From Spirometra erinaceieuropaei (Eukaryota; Platyhelminthes; Cestoda; Diphyllobothriidea; Diphyllobothriidae), in NCBI GenBank assembly GCA_902702965.1, contig CACRXP010000032.1, positions 789,467-853,466 of the forward strand: a DNA stretch of 64,000 bases. Direction: 5' to 3'. The position numbers and the translations under genes are program-made. The notes beneath the pieces were generated by a model. That model was not told the origin of the DNA and did not search any database. It was given only the letters and a program-made list of their open reading frames with translations. The number at the start of each line of letters is the position of its first letter. The first letter of the stretch is position 1. Of the stretch, positions 22,712-31,999 are shown one piece after another.

Positions 22712-23554
22712 TTGACTGGGTACGCGATTTTTGTCATGACTTATTTACCACAACACCTACGCACAACATTTCAATTTTGAAGTTCACCACTCGTACTGAG
22801 ACAACTCAGCGCTCTTAACTGACAAGTTGGTTGAGAACTCCCCCCCCCCTCGATTGGCATTTACAAACCAATCAATGCCTTCGGTGGTTTGTGTGTTCCA
22901 TAGGGTCGGGCATCTCTACAGGCTACAGACATGGAGCTCACCAGCGTGTCTACTAAGTGGCTGCTTTTGGTGTTTACAATTCCGTTTGCTGCAATAAGGT
23001 GCGAAGAACATCGCCTCACTGGGTGCTTCTTGCTTGTTGAGTCGTCTCGCTGACTCCACAGTAGCTCAAGTAGTCGACGTCCTATTCCACCACCACCACC
23101 ACCACCACCACCACCACCACCACCACCACCACCGTCTCCGTGTGTACGCACGTGCTTGAGAAAGCAGTCCTCCTATTTGTTAGCGTAAACCACTCGTTTA
23201 GCATCCGCTATGTAGTTCTAAATTATGAGCAGAAAGTGCCAGAAGTTGTCGAATTCATTTATAAAAGAACTTGAGCTCCCATCCAAGGCTTGCTGAAGAA
23301 GCAAGTTATTTGCTAGTCACATTTGCCACACTTCAAAAGTGCAATTATTCACTGCAAATAAGTAGGTGCTAGTGACGGGGTTGAGAATTAGCCGAACTCT
23401 CTCCCATAGAGCGTCCCATCAATTAATACATTCTGCCATAAATTGTTATGGCCTGGGGGAACAGTTGTTAAAGGCTCTATGTAGCCGCCTTACTCGTAGC
23501 TGGCGTAACGGCCTTTCCAGCATCCACAGGACATTGATAAAATGGCACAATAAA
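22712..23554 (+). promoter_or_regulatory. Likely PP1 3' UTR with candidate poly(A) signal at 23549-23554
   Basis: The first canonical AATAAA on the plus strand after the stop codon that I found is at 23549-23554, giving a 3' UTR of up to about 0.85 kb. A (CAC)n tract lies within. Without transcript data the end is uncertain; earlier non-canonical signals are possible. Confidence 0.3.
23087..23133. repeat. (CAC)n microsatellite
   Basis: About 15 perfect CAC/ACC units. Confidence 0.95.
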
Positions 23555-26104
23555 CGAGTCCCGCTACCGCGGAAGCGTCAAGGGAGTCATCGATGTCGGA
23601 TGACTGTTTGTGCAGTGTTTAATTGACTTTCTAAGAACTTATTCCGACTTGGCCGAGAAGAAGTTAGTGCTTTAAAATCAAGAAAATTAGCGGATCTTTT
23701 ATAATCACAACCAATATACTGATTGATTTGACTTATTTACAGGAATTGGGAATGCAGTGTAGTTTTAAAAAAGGCGATCCAGACCAGGAGTCCTCTTCTA
23801 CACAGTGATAGTTAAAAAGGACAGAAGAATACCAGATAGTTGAGGGAATGTATCAGGGAGAATATATTTAACGCAAATCCAGGTTTTAAAAGTGAAAATC
23901 TCCAGGAAGTTTCTTATCGCTGCTCCAGGGCAACTTATCCTATTGATTTGACAAGATTAGACCTTTGAGTCAGAATTAGTCAGAACGGGGTCCCACTGTT
24001 CTCCGTGTCGGTTATGCAGCGGCAGGTTTCAAAAAATCGACAAGGAAATACACAGCTTCACTGGGATTTGGAACCGACTTCGAAAAAGCAGTTTTCAATG
24101 TTATTCGAGTTATGTGCAATGTTTCTATAAGTACATCGGCGATTTCAGTCACTGCCGGCCTTCGACGTGTATTCCGTTCGGTCGGATGTGGTTATGTAGC
24201 CCCACCTGAAGTAAACAAACGCCGGTCACCTCTAATACGGGACCGGTGATAATAAGGGTTTTTACAGATGGGGCCGGGGAACACAGGCGACGAGGTCAAG
24301 TAGTTGTATGCAAAAGAAAAACTATTGGGAATGCGCGGTTGTACTTTGAATGGTTGAGAAATAGCTGCGCTAACTGCTAACCCTAACCCCTTGTCCTAAA
24401 TCCTAGCTCCTAACCATAACCCTAACCCTTAATCCCAACTTCATCGGTATTGTGTCTATCAAGTGGGGCTACCAAACCACATCTTACCTTCCGTTCAACC
24501 AAATTAAGAGGCTAGGAAGCTGTCCATCTCCAGCGGATTTTGACGAAGGGTTTGCCTTCCGTATCAGTTTGTCGTTCCGGGAACCGTCTGCCGTATTTCA
24601 AACTGGTGTACCTACGTTGCCATTGGCGGGCAAATGCCTCGTTTCATAAATTTGTGCCATTTCCCCTCTAGGTGTGCATTTTAGTTATACTTTCCTTGCA
24701 CTTGCTTCTAACAATTAGAAATGCCCATTGACTTTTTTGTGCTCATTTTTCGCGGTAGGAGGTTCCTCCCCACCTGACTCATATCCCTTTCGCTGCCGCT
24801 TCTGCCCGTTCGCAAAGTTTTCCCTCGAAGAGACAAGGAAAAGTTGACTCCCGTCCAGCCTCGACACAGACCAACCTCATATGCACACACGAGACTCTTT
24901 TACCCTTTGAAGCCTCACCCATTCCTGTACCATATTTTCCCATTTCATAAGCAGCGACACTCACTGCTATCGCCCCCCTGTCACCAACTAATTCTTGTGT
25001 ACACAAAAATTTGAATGATGACCGCCATCCCTCACCACTGTGCTCCATGCCACATTTCCCTCGGCCATTTTATCCTCACACCACCGTCACTTCCGTCTGC
25101 TCAATATCGCTCCATCCTGACCCACCCGTTTGGGCCGCCCGATAGTCCGACTCCCTCCACCGCCTGCAGCCCGGAGGCTATGAGGCAGGCGGGTCTGATG
25201 GAGGAGATTATGGTAGTTGACCCGGAACGGCGTCGTTTCTTTTAGGGCACCTAGGCACGTTCGCGTTTGGGGACTGTTTTCTAGAATGTCTTCTCCAGTA
25301 ACCATGCTTCGCCCTACCTCCCTCTACCTCTGCGCCGACAGGACCGTTGGTTCATGTGTGCCTGTGCGGAGTTAGTGAGCGTTCGCACTTCTCCTCCTTC
25401 CCCGCATCGCGGGCACTGCTTGCCGTCGCTGCCTGACGATCCGTTCACAACATGACTGTAGCATTTTCTCTCGCGCACGTTCCCACCCCCTCTCGGTCTC
25501 CTCTGCGCGGGCGGGCATACTTGTGATGTAAAAATCAACGTCTCCCCCCCTTCCCCTTCCCCATCAGTCCCGATGCACGAAACTTCTCTAACTCAAGCCC
25601 CCAGTGTTTTGTTAAATGTGTGTCTGCGGTCGGCGACCCAACCATGTAGTACACCGTCCGCAACTTCAAGTCTGACATTTTTTGTAGCACCATTGTGGTC
25701 TTTCAGGTCGAATTTTGCAAGTCGGTCAGCTGGCTAGATATTTGGTATGCGCCGAAGTTCGTTCAGCACTGAATAAGCTGCAGAGTCAGTGGCGTTCTCC
25801 TGGAAGGGGGTGTTGTGGTCTGACGTGTTAAGCAACGGACACGGATACCCATTTTCGATAGCCGAGGCCCTGCTCACATTTCGCTCAAAACGTCGGGCCT
25901 TCACTAGGACAGTGCCTAGCAAAAACATTTCTGGTATCCGAAGTTGGCTAAGCGTTTGGCATCCGCTCTTAGATGTGAGTGATTGCTCGATGACCAGGAG
26001 TCCCCGTTGAATCCAGGAGTCGCGTTGGGCTAAACATCGAAGCATTTTCGGCCATTCGTGCTAAACGTAGTAAGTTATCCTGGCTCGTGTCGTGTAACTT
26101 GTAC
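23555..26104. other. Unassigned region with C/T-rich stretches
   Basis: No gene recognised. A degenerate CCCTAA-like tract lies at 24372-24436. From about 24770 to 25560 the plus strand is strongly C/T-rich with C runs, and open frames there are low-complexity (for example an 89-codon minus frame) without family motifs. Confidence 0.45.
24372..24436 (+). repeat. Degenerate telomere-like (CCCTAA)n tract
   Basis: CTAACCCTAACC, then broken units, then CCATAACCCTAACCCTTAA. Metazoan telomeres are (TTAGGG)n. This is a short interstitial, mutated version, not a chromosome end. Confidence 0.5.
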
Positions 26105-26345
26105 TGTTTGAGTGTATTGGGTCATATCCGCAGACGGAATGCAGACAACTGGGTTCTTCATGGATGGTTTTTGAATATTAAATCTCGGTACGGGGATATT
26201 CTTGTTCCTGAAAGTGCGTATGTCTGACAGTCCTGACGAATTGCACGTGATAATTGACATGATTGGTTCAAGTTTATTTGCTATGCCGGTATTGTAGGAT
26301 TTGACTATCATTTCATTTTTGAGTAGTATACATACATATGACAGG
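26105..26345. repeat. Direct repeat unit, copy 1 (partner 30815-31057)
   Basis: About 240 bp nearly identical to 30815-31057 in the same orientation. Both copies keep a minus-strand frame containing DIRTFRNKNIPVPRFNIQKP with no stop over about 67 codons; no family recognised. Confidence 0.8.
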
Positions 26346-26600
26346 TGGGCGCTCAGCGATCGGGTTACGGGACGTGCTTGTTCCGTTGCGCTTTCGGGCT
26401 CATACTAGAATCCCTGAAGACAGTCGCACAGCGTTTAGTAGTAGTAGTAGTAGAGGTAAATGACATGGTACCGGTAGACAAGGGAGACCGGAATGGCCAT
26501 TTCTGGCTTATTGGCCGTCATCAGGCAGTCATGCCCAACCCAAAGTGTGGATCACTTGAGATTCGGTACTGTCACTGTACCAGTCGCTGCGCAACTGTCT
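26346..26600 (-). mobile_element. SINE body and linker fragment with (TAG)n
   Basis: Holds the linker module in reverse (AGCGATCGGGTTACGGGAC..., 26350-26430), a short TAGTAGTAG tract, then the SINE body in reverse (AGACAAGGGAGACCGGAATG, TTATTGGCCGTCATC) up to GTGTGGATCACTTGAG. The counterpart of the 26435-26580 part at 31057-31190 is inverted. Confidence 0.6.
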
Positions 26601-26689
26601 GCGGGGGTTCTAGTATGACACACAGGAACAAGCGTGTCTCCTTAGCCCGATCGGTGAGTGCCCATCTGTCATAATTAATATTCCCGATC

Positions 26690-26882
26690 ACAACCGACAG
26701 GACAGCGGGCCCGTGGCTCGGTGGTGGTGTCAAACTCCATCACCAAAGATCCCGGGTTCGAATCCCAAGTGATCCACACTTGGTGTTGGGAGGTACTAGT
26801 CGATGACGGCCACTAAGACAGAAGTGGCCATTCCGCACTCCCTTATCCTCGCCTGTACCATTATATATATATACATATATAT
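26690..26882 (+). mobile_element. tRNA-derived SINE
   Basis: Head CCCGTGGCTCGGTGGTGG (box A-like) and perfect box B GGGTTCGAATCCC at 26754-26766, then the common body (GATGACGGCCACTAAGAC, AGTGGCCATTCCGC) and a (TA)n tail. The PLE on the other strand begins its 3' end directly after the tail. Confidence 0.8.
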
Positions 26883-26930
26883 GAAAAAATAGAAAAGGTT
26901 CTTCGGAACAGTCGAGTTTTACTCGTGAAT

Positions 26931-26961
26931 TTTCGAGCTGGTGACACCAACCCGTCGTCAG
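26931..26961 (-). ncRNA. Hammerhead-like motif in PLE-A tail
   Basis: Minus strand: CTGACGA, one unpaired C, GGGTTGG pairing with CCAGCTC (7 bp with two G-U pairs) around TGTCA, then GAAAA. Same layout as 19580-19609 but a different stem sequence, so the pairing covaries between families. Confidence 0.5.
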
Positions 26962-27121
26962 ACGTAATGAAAACAAGGGAGAAAGTTATGTTGTCACAGT
27001 AGACCAGTTAGTGTGATAGGACAGAACAGACCACTGGCGTGTGAGGGGGTGGTGGGGTGGGCTCCCGAGGTCATGGTAGGTCACTGAGTGAGGGGCGGGG
27101 AAGGGAGAGGAGGCGGAACAA

Positions 27122-27958
27122 TTACGGCGCACCGTGCTGGAGGGGGAGGGTGGGTGGTGAATCAGTTGGAATGTGGGCGGCTGCATTCGCGGTCGTTGAT
27201 GCGTGATTAGGGCAGGGGGCAGTCATTCGTGAACGTATACCCTCGTAATGCGCGTCTAAATCAATGTGACGGTTGATACTACCCGCATTGGAGTACCAAG
27301 CCTGGGGAAATTCCCTCGCTCGCTTTGTGTTAGCCATGGCGACGACCTCAGTGCCATCCCAATTGAATCGGTGGTCGTACTCGAGTGCATGGGCAAAGAC
27401 GAGGGACAGGGGGTCTCGCCGACGGATAGCTAGTTTGTGTTCGTTGATACGGGTGCCCAGGCATCGAGCTGTATGGCCAACATACACGCAAGAGCAATTA
27501 GCACACGGGATGCGACAAATTACATTCGTTTGTTGCTCTTTCGGGATGGGATCCTTCACTCGAGATAGTGCTGCGCGTAGTGAAGATGACGGTTTGTGGG
27601 CAGCGTGAATACCCAAGCGGCTGAACTGCCGAGTGATTATTTCGGAAGTTCCACGCATATATGGCAAGGAGTATAATTTTCGCGTCACAATCTCTCCGTT
27701 GGGGGTGGGGTTTTGCGACTGTGTCTGGTGCCTGAGACAGTTCTTTACAAAACTGATCGGATATCCGTTAGAGCGGAATAACCGATACAGGTGAGCAAGC
27801 TCTTTGTTCAGGAGATCGTTGCTGTTACAATAACGGTAGGCCCGGTGGAACAGAGTTCGGACGCAGCTTCTTTTGTGAGCTGCAGGGTGGTTGCTTCCAT
27901 AGTTGAGGATAATCTCAGAGTTAGTCTTTCCCATGGACGCTTGTTGCCAGGCTACCAT
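27122..27958 (-). pseudogene. PLE-A thumb and GIY-YIG endonuclease
   Basis: 278-codon open frame. It begins in the segment after the polymerase active site: YGSNHPAAHKRSCVRTLFHR is the usual block of PLEs. Then the GIY-YIG nuclease: VICRIPCANCSCVYVGHTAR (the CxxC zinc-binding feature and the YVG half of the motif), RINEHKLAIRR, a histidine in EYDHRFNW, and SINRHIDLDAHYEG near the end. The nuclease nicks target DNA for priming. The frame is open but the upstream join to the polymerase is frameshifted, so the gene as a whole is broken. Confidence 0.85.
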
Positions 27959-28067
27959 CGCTCAACTTCTGTATCCTCACGTCCAGAAACGGCAAGCTGT
28001 CTCCAATTGCCTCTTCGCGGGTAAACTGTATGGCTGGGAAAACGTCATTCAGGCTCTGGTGAAGCCG

Positions 28068-28952
28068 TTAGACTTCGCACTTCTTTATTATGACAAAGGT
28101 GTCATCAACATAACGAAGCCATAGTTTAGGCTTGATAGCCTGGAAAACTATCTCTTCTAGTCGCTGCAAAACTAGTTCGGCGAGCAGTCCTGATATTGGT
28201 GAGCCCATCGGGGTTCCCTTTACCTGTTGGTAGTACCTATTATGAAATTGACAATAGTTCTTAAGGCAAAGATTTAGCAGTTCTAAAACATGCTGCGTTG
28301 GGATCTCAATAGGATTGTTCTGTAGGCGTTGGGTTACGCATTCAACCGCCAAATCATGTTGTATGGAAGAAAACAAGGCAACGACGTCAAAGGACAGGAA
28401 GCATTCATCGGTACTTACTTTGAGGCCTTGTACCCTGCGGAGGAACGCTTGAGAGTTGTTAATGCTATAATCCGATCCATGAGTGAGCCGCTTCAGACGA
28501 CTGTATAACCACTTAGCTATATTGTAAGTGGGTGATCCGATAAGTGGCACTATAATCCTCAGGGGGACATCCACTTTGTGCACTTTTAGGAGGCCGTACG
28601 CGTGTGCGATGTGGGGATCACTGAGGGTCATCAACTTGGAGTCATCTGGACTGATAACTTTCAAACGAGCGAGCTCATTAACCTTCTTTTTGATGGCTGC
28701 AGCTTGCTTTTTAGTCGGATCTTCAGCAAGAAGAGTATAGGCCTCCATGTCACTGAAGATTTCATTTGCCTTGTCAACGTATTCAACTTTGTCCATGATG
28801 ACAGTAGCGCCACCCTTGTCAGCGGGAACAACGACAATACTGTGATCCGACTTCAATGATCGTAATGCTTGCGCTTCTTCGGCCGGTAGATTTTGTTGGT
28901 ATCTTTTTTGCCGGAGAATACCGGTGGCGCAGCTTCGTATGTTCGCGCGCAT
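28068..28952 (-). pseudogene. PLE-A reverse transcriptase
   Basis: 294-codon open frame with PLE-type reverse transcriptase motifs: VVVPADKGGATVIMDK, AYGLLKVHK, LSFDVVALFSSI (motif A), GTPMGSPISGLLAELVLQRL (motif B) and LRYVDDTFVII (motif C, YVDD). Related to telomerase reverse transcriptase. It stops just after motif C, and the remainder continues in the frame of 27958-27122. The open palm suggests fairly recent activity. Confidence 0.88.
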
Positions 28953-29028
28953 GTCTTCCGGGATGTTGGAGGCCAGTAGAATGGACTCAAGCCCATCTAG
29001 GAAGTCGGTAGGTGTGGCATCCGCATGA

Positions 29029-29290
29029 TTAAATCCTATTCCCTTGGACAGGAGGGTGATTTCCGCAGGCGAGAGACTCCTCTTCGATAGGTTGACAACT
29101 CGTGGTCAAATTTCCTTGGTTCGTAGGACGGAGAAGTGATTGGAGTTTCTCCTGGAGATCAAGTCTCTTCTTCAATCTTGCATCCTTGGTGATGGCGTTA
29201 ATTCTTTGCTGCACATCCTCGAATACGTGCTCAGGTAGCGCTGAAGCGCACTGATTTTTTAGGTCAGTAATTTTTGCTTCGAATTTGTGG
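29029..29290 (-). pseudogene. PLE-A N-terminal region, frameshifted
   Basis: The minus strand gives DVQQRINAITKDARLKKRL then a frame change near 29100 into VVNLSKRSLSPAEITLLSKG and GFNHADATPTDFL, which continue into the polymerase frame. These are the N-terminal sequences normally found upstream of the PLE palm. Confidence 0.7.
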
Positions 29291-29308
29291 AGACGATTGT
29301 GAGACGAT

Positions 29309-29310
<2 letters not shown>

Positions 29311-29380
<70 letters not shown>
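29311..29380. repeat. (TA)n microsatellite
   Basis: About 70 bp of TA with one interruption, at the 5' side of PLE-A. Confidence 0.95.
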
Positions 29381-29381
<1 letters not shown>

Positions 29382-29389
29382 GATAGATG

Positions 29390-29612
29390 GGCGTTCACCG
29401 ACCGTTCTTACGGAACTCACTCGTTCCGTTGTGCCTTACGGGCACTCTGGAGCCCAACCAGCAGCCGTGCAGCGGCGCACAGCATACGCTGTGCCGCTGT
29501 ATGCGGTAATAACATACTGCCTATATCATGCGCCGCTGTGCGGCTGTTGGTTGGGCTCCAGAGTGCCCGTAAGGCGCAACGGAACGAGTGAGTTCCGTAA
29601 GAACGAGTAATT
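29390..29612. repeat. Fold-back pair of SINE linker modules
   Basis: 29400-29483 and 29528-29610 are reverse complements (TTCTTACGGAACTCACTCGT ... GAGTGAGTTCCGTAAGAA; GGAGCCCAACCAGCAGCCG ... GGCTGTTGGTTGGGCTCC) around a loop of about 45 bp. The same module links SINE heads at 53.0-54.0 kb. On a single strand this would form an ~80-bp hairpin. Confidence 0.8.
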
Positions 29613-29857
29613 TCTGAAGTTATTCTTTTGATTATTCTCTGGAGTTCTTATATCGGAAACCGCATAGAGAACGCTGGGGGTCCCACTGAAGAGCCGAACC
29701 CCTCGCAGCTGTGTCACGCCGCGGCTGAATATCGGCGTGTCTGGGCTTTTAGCAAGTATCTATGTCAGGAGTACAGTATAATACTTTTAATAGCTCTATG
29801 TATATATTTCGAAAGAAATAAGTTCTGTGGGAAAGATAAGCGAGTTTGATTGTAACT

Positions 29858-29888
29858 TTTCAACTTCGATTCCCCAAGCCATCCTCAG
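29858..29888 (-). ncRNA. Hammerhead-like motif in PLE-B tail
   Basis: CTGAGGA, T, GGCTT pairing with AAGTT (5 bp, two G-U) around GGGGAATCG, then GAAAA. Weaker stem than the others; position in the tail is the same. Confidence 0.35.
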
Positions 29889-30388
29889 GCGTGAAGTGTG
29901 CAAAACAGCATTTAACCACGCCTAAAAATCGATTTTGCCCTGTCACTCCTGCTGGCGTACTGTTCTGATTGGCCAATGCATTTTCCACTTCGTTAAGGCT
30001 GTTGTACACCGCATGCAATTCTACGTGTCGGTTGGTGCATGAGTTATCAGAATGGATGACCTCTAAAAATTCACGGCCCTTCTTAGATGAGCGGGCACCT
30101 ACGATGCCAGCCATGTCCCAGGCGAATTTGTGCCCAGTTTCCAGCGTATGCATGGCAACTTGGCACAAGTGGTCTCGCCTTTTTACGGTCAAATGATGTT
30201 AGTGCATTCCCAGCTTGACCGCAGTAAACCGCATTACAAGTGTTGCATGGTATCTTATAAACGACTCTATTACCTAAATAGCCAACCCTATCCTTAGGTT
30301 GTACAAGCTGGTTACGAAGTGTAGTCGTCGGCTTGTGCACCATATGCATTTGGTACCTCTTCAGGTGTCCTTCAACTAGTTCGGACAC
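29860..30388 (-). pseudogene. PLE-B GIY-YIG endonuclease, frameshifted
   Basis: Two frames: 30388-30083 carries KPTTTLRNQLVQPKDRVGYL, VVYKIPCNTCNAVYCGQAGN (GIY-YIG with the CxxC feature); from about 30192 the next frame gives VKRRDHLCQVAMHTLETGHK, VGARSSKKGREFLEVIHSDN and NRHVELHAVYNSL. A frameshift lies near 30190. Polymerase part absent. The same family's C-terminus occurs in the repeat arms at 10 and 16 kb and inside the fold-back element at 56.3 kb. Confidence 0.75.
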
Positions 30389-30599
30389 ATTCTTAACGTA
30401 CGGAAGTGTTCGCCAGTTTTTTGGTTTGGGCGCCTGATCGAAACAATCTAGTTCCTTGTCTTTTTCTTTTAACTCCTATCGTCTCATGCATCGGTGTACA
30501 AAATCGGTTTATCTTTCCCAAAGAACTTATTTCTTTCGAATTAGGATTTTCTGGATGCCTGTATTCAACTAAATAACTAAATAAATAAGTACATGATAG

Positions 30600-30808
30600 A
30601 GGGGGAACGTTCACCGATCGTGCTACGGGACTCACTTGTCCTGTTGTGCCTTGGGGCTCTATCTCGAGCCCAAGTTGCAGCTGCAAAGCAGCGGGTACTA
30701 TAGACAGAATGACATCGACAAAGACAAGGGAGACTGTGATTGCCACTGCTGGCTTGTTAGCCGTCATCGGCTAGCCGTACCCATCCTCGAGGTGTGCACC
30801 TCACTAAG
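30600..30808 (-). mobile_element. SINE fragment, second subfamily, with linker module
   Basis: The linker module in reverse (TCACCGATCGTGCTACGGGA..., 30610-30690), then the SINE body in reverse (CGACAAAGACAAGGGAGACT, GCTTGTTAGCCGTCATCGGC) and CGAGGTGTGCACCTCACTA, a palindromic segment also found in the element at 31868-31998. Confidence 0.6.
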
Positions 30809-30814
30809 CTTCAG

Positions 30815-31057
30815 TGTTTGAGTGTATCGGGTCATACCCGCAGACGGAATGCAGACAACTGGGTTCTTCATGGATGGTTTTTGAATATTAAATCTCGGTA
30901 CGGGGATATTCTTGTTCCTGAAAGTGCGTATATCTGACAGTCCTGACAAAATGCACGTGATAATTGACATGATTGGTCCAAGTTTATTTACTATGCCGGT
31001 ATTGTAGGATTTGACTATCATTTCATTTTTGAGTAGTATACATATATATGACAGGTG
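30815..31057. repeat. Direct repeat unit, copy 2 (partner 26105-26345)
   Basis: Nearly identical to copy 1. The shared block continues to about 31620 (partner to 26870) with an internal inversion and an expanded microsatellite. Confidence 0.8.
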
Positions 31058-31185
31058 ACAGTGACATAGTACCGAATCTCAAGTGATCCACACTTTGGGT
31101 TGGGCATGACTGTCTGGTGACGGCCAATAAGCCAGAAATGGCCATTCCGGTCTCCCTTGTCTACCGGTACCATGTCATTTACCTT
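31058..31185 (+). mobile_element. SINE body fragment (inverted relative to copy at 26435-26580)
   Basis: CTCAAGTGATCCACACTTTG, GTGACGGCCAATAAGCCAGA, TTCCGGTCTCCCTTGTC and ACCATGTCATTTACC, the plus-strand version of what is on the minus strand at 26457-26580. Confidence 0.7.
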
Positions 31186-31274
<89 letters not shown>

Positions 31275-31292
31275 CTACTAATACTACTACTA

Positions 31293-31323
<31 letters not shown>
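31186..31323. repeat. (CTA)n microsatellite
   Basis: About 45 CTA units with a few interruptions (CTC, AAT, CCA). At the paralogous site at 26437 there are only about six units, in reverse orientation. Confidence 0.95.
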
Positions 31324-31429
31324 AACGACTGTCTGCGGGGGATCTAGTATGAGTCTCAAGGCACACAGGAACAAGCATGTTTCCTTAGCCCGATTGATGA
31401 GTGCCCATCTGTCACAATTAATATTCCCG

Positions 31430-31626
31430 ATCACAACCGACAGGACAGCGGACCCGTGACTCGGTGGTGGTGTCAAACTCCATCATCAAAGATCCCGGGT
31501 TCGAATCCCAAGTGATCCACATTTGGTGTTGGGAGGTACTGACTGATGACGGTCACTAAGACAGAAGTGGCCATTCCGAACTCCCTTATCCTTGCCTGTA
31601 ACATGCCATATATCTATATATATATG
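31430..31626 (+). mobile_element. tRNA-derived SINE
   Basis: Box B GGGTTCGAATCCC at 31497-31509, a box A-like GTGACTCGGTGGTGG, the common body, and a short TA-rich tail. Paralogue of 26690-26882. Confidence 0.8.
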
Positions 31627-31660
31627 TAGGCAGAATGTTATTACCGCCCCCCACCATTGT

Positions 31661-31866
31661 ATATTCCCGATCGAAAACCGACAAGGCAACGGGCTCGTGG
31701 CCCGGTGAGTAGAGGCGTTGACTTCTAAACCAACAGGTCGCGAGTTCAAGGCTCGGGTGTTCCACACTTCGGGCTTGGGTATGGCTGGCTGACGACGGCT
31801 AATAAGCCAGAAATGGCCATTCCAGTCTCCCTTGTCTTTGTCGGCAATACCATTCTGCCTATATAT
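31661..31866 (+). mobile_element. tRNA-derived SINE
   Basis: Leader TATTCCCGATCGAAAACCGA, head GGGCTCGTGGCCCGGTGAGT, anticodon region TTGACTTCTAAACCAAC, box B-like GAGTTCAAGGCTC, then body CTGACGACGGCTAATAAGCC and TGTCTTTGTCGGCAATACC. Same subfamily as the cluster at 52.8-54.2 kb. Confidence 0.8.
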
Positions 31867-31867
31867 C

Positions 31868-31998
31868 ATGCGCCGCTGTGCGGCTGCTGGTTGGGCCACT
31901 GCTGGCAGCTGCCTCGAGGTGTGCACCTCACTAGGCTCGAACTTCCAATCTGTTGGATAGAAGTCCGACGCCCTAATTACTGAGCTACGGGCCCGTAG
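31868..31998 (-). mobile_element. tRNA-Arg(UCU)-like SINE head, second subfamily
   Basis: Minus strand: GGGCCCGTAGCTCAGTAATT (box A), GTCGGACTTCTATCCAAC (loop with TCT), GGAAGTTCGAGCC (box B), then the palindromic GTGAGGTGCACACCTCGAG. The most tRNA-like head here, but acceptor-stem ends do not pair well, so it is read as a SINE and not a functional tRNA gene. Confidence 0.6.
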
Positions 31999-31999
31999 C

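Larger units (their letters stand above)
26883..29290 (-). mobile_element. Penelope-like element (PLE-A), nearly complete
   Basis: Reading on the minus strand: an N-terminal domain (29290-28953), reverse transcriptase (28952-28068), GIY-YIG endonuclease (27958-27122) and a 240-bp 3' UTR with a hammerhead-like motif (26931-26961). The N-terminal part shows VVNLSKRSLSPAEITLLSKG, typical of PLE proteins. Two or more frame shifts (near 29100 and 28010) separate the parts. Both ends adjoin TA-rich repeats. Confidence 0.88.
29800..30550 (-). mobile_element. 5'-truncated Penelope-like element (PLE-B)
   Basis: Minus strand: a fragment from just before the GIY-YIG domain (about 30420) to the 3' end (about 29805). 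The 3' end (TTCGAAAGAAATAAGTTCT as seen on the plus strand at 29808) is repeated in inverted orientation at 30507-30545, beyond the 5' truncation point. The hammerhead-like motif is at 29858-29888. Confidence 0.7.

Noticed and set aside
23087..23133. Poly-glycine protein on the minus strand
   Set aside because: Translation of the (CAC)n microsatellite.
23041..23140. CRISPR-like array
   Set aside because: A simple trinucleotide tract without spacers; the genome is eukaryotic.
31157..31476. Open frames of poly-threonine, poly-serine or poly-valine around 31.2-31.4 kb
   Set aside because: They are translations of the (CTA)n microsatellite and carry no coding evidence.
31921..31998. Possible functional tRNA-Arg gene (minus strand)
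   Set aside because: Box A, box B and a TCT loop are present, but the acceptor stem does not pair and SINE-type body sequence follows. Called a SINE head.
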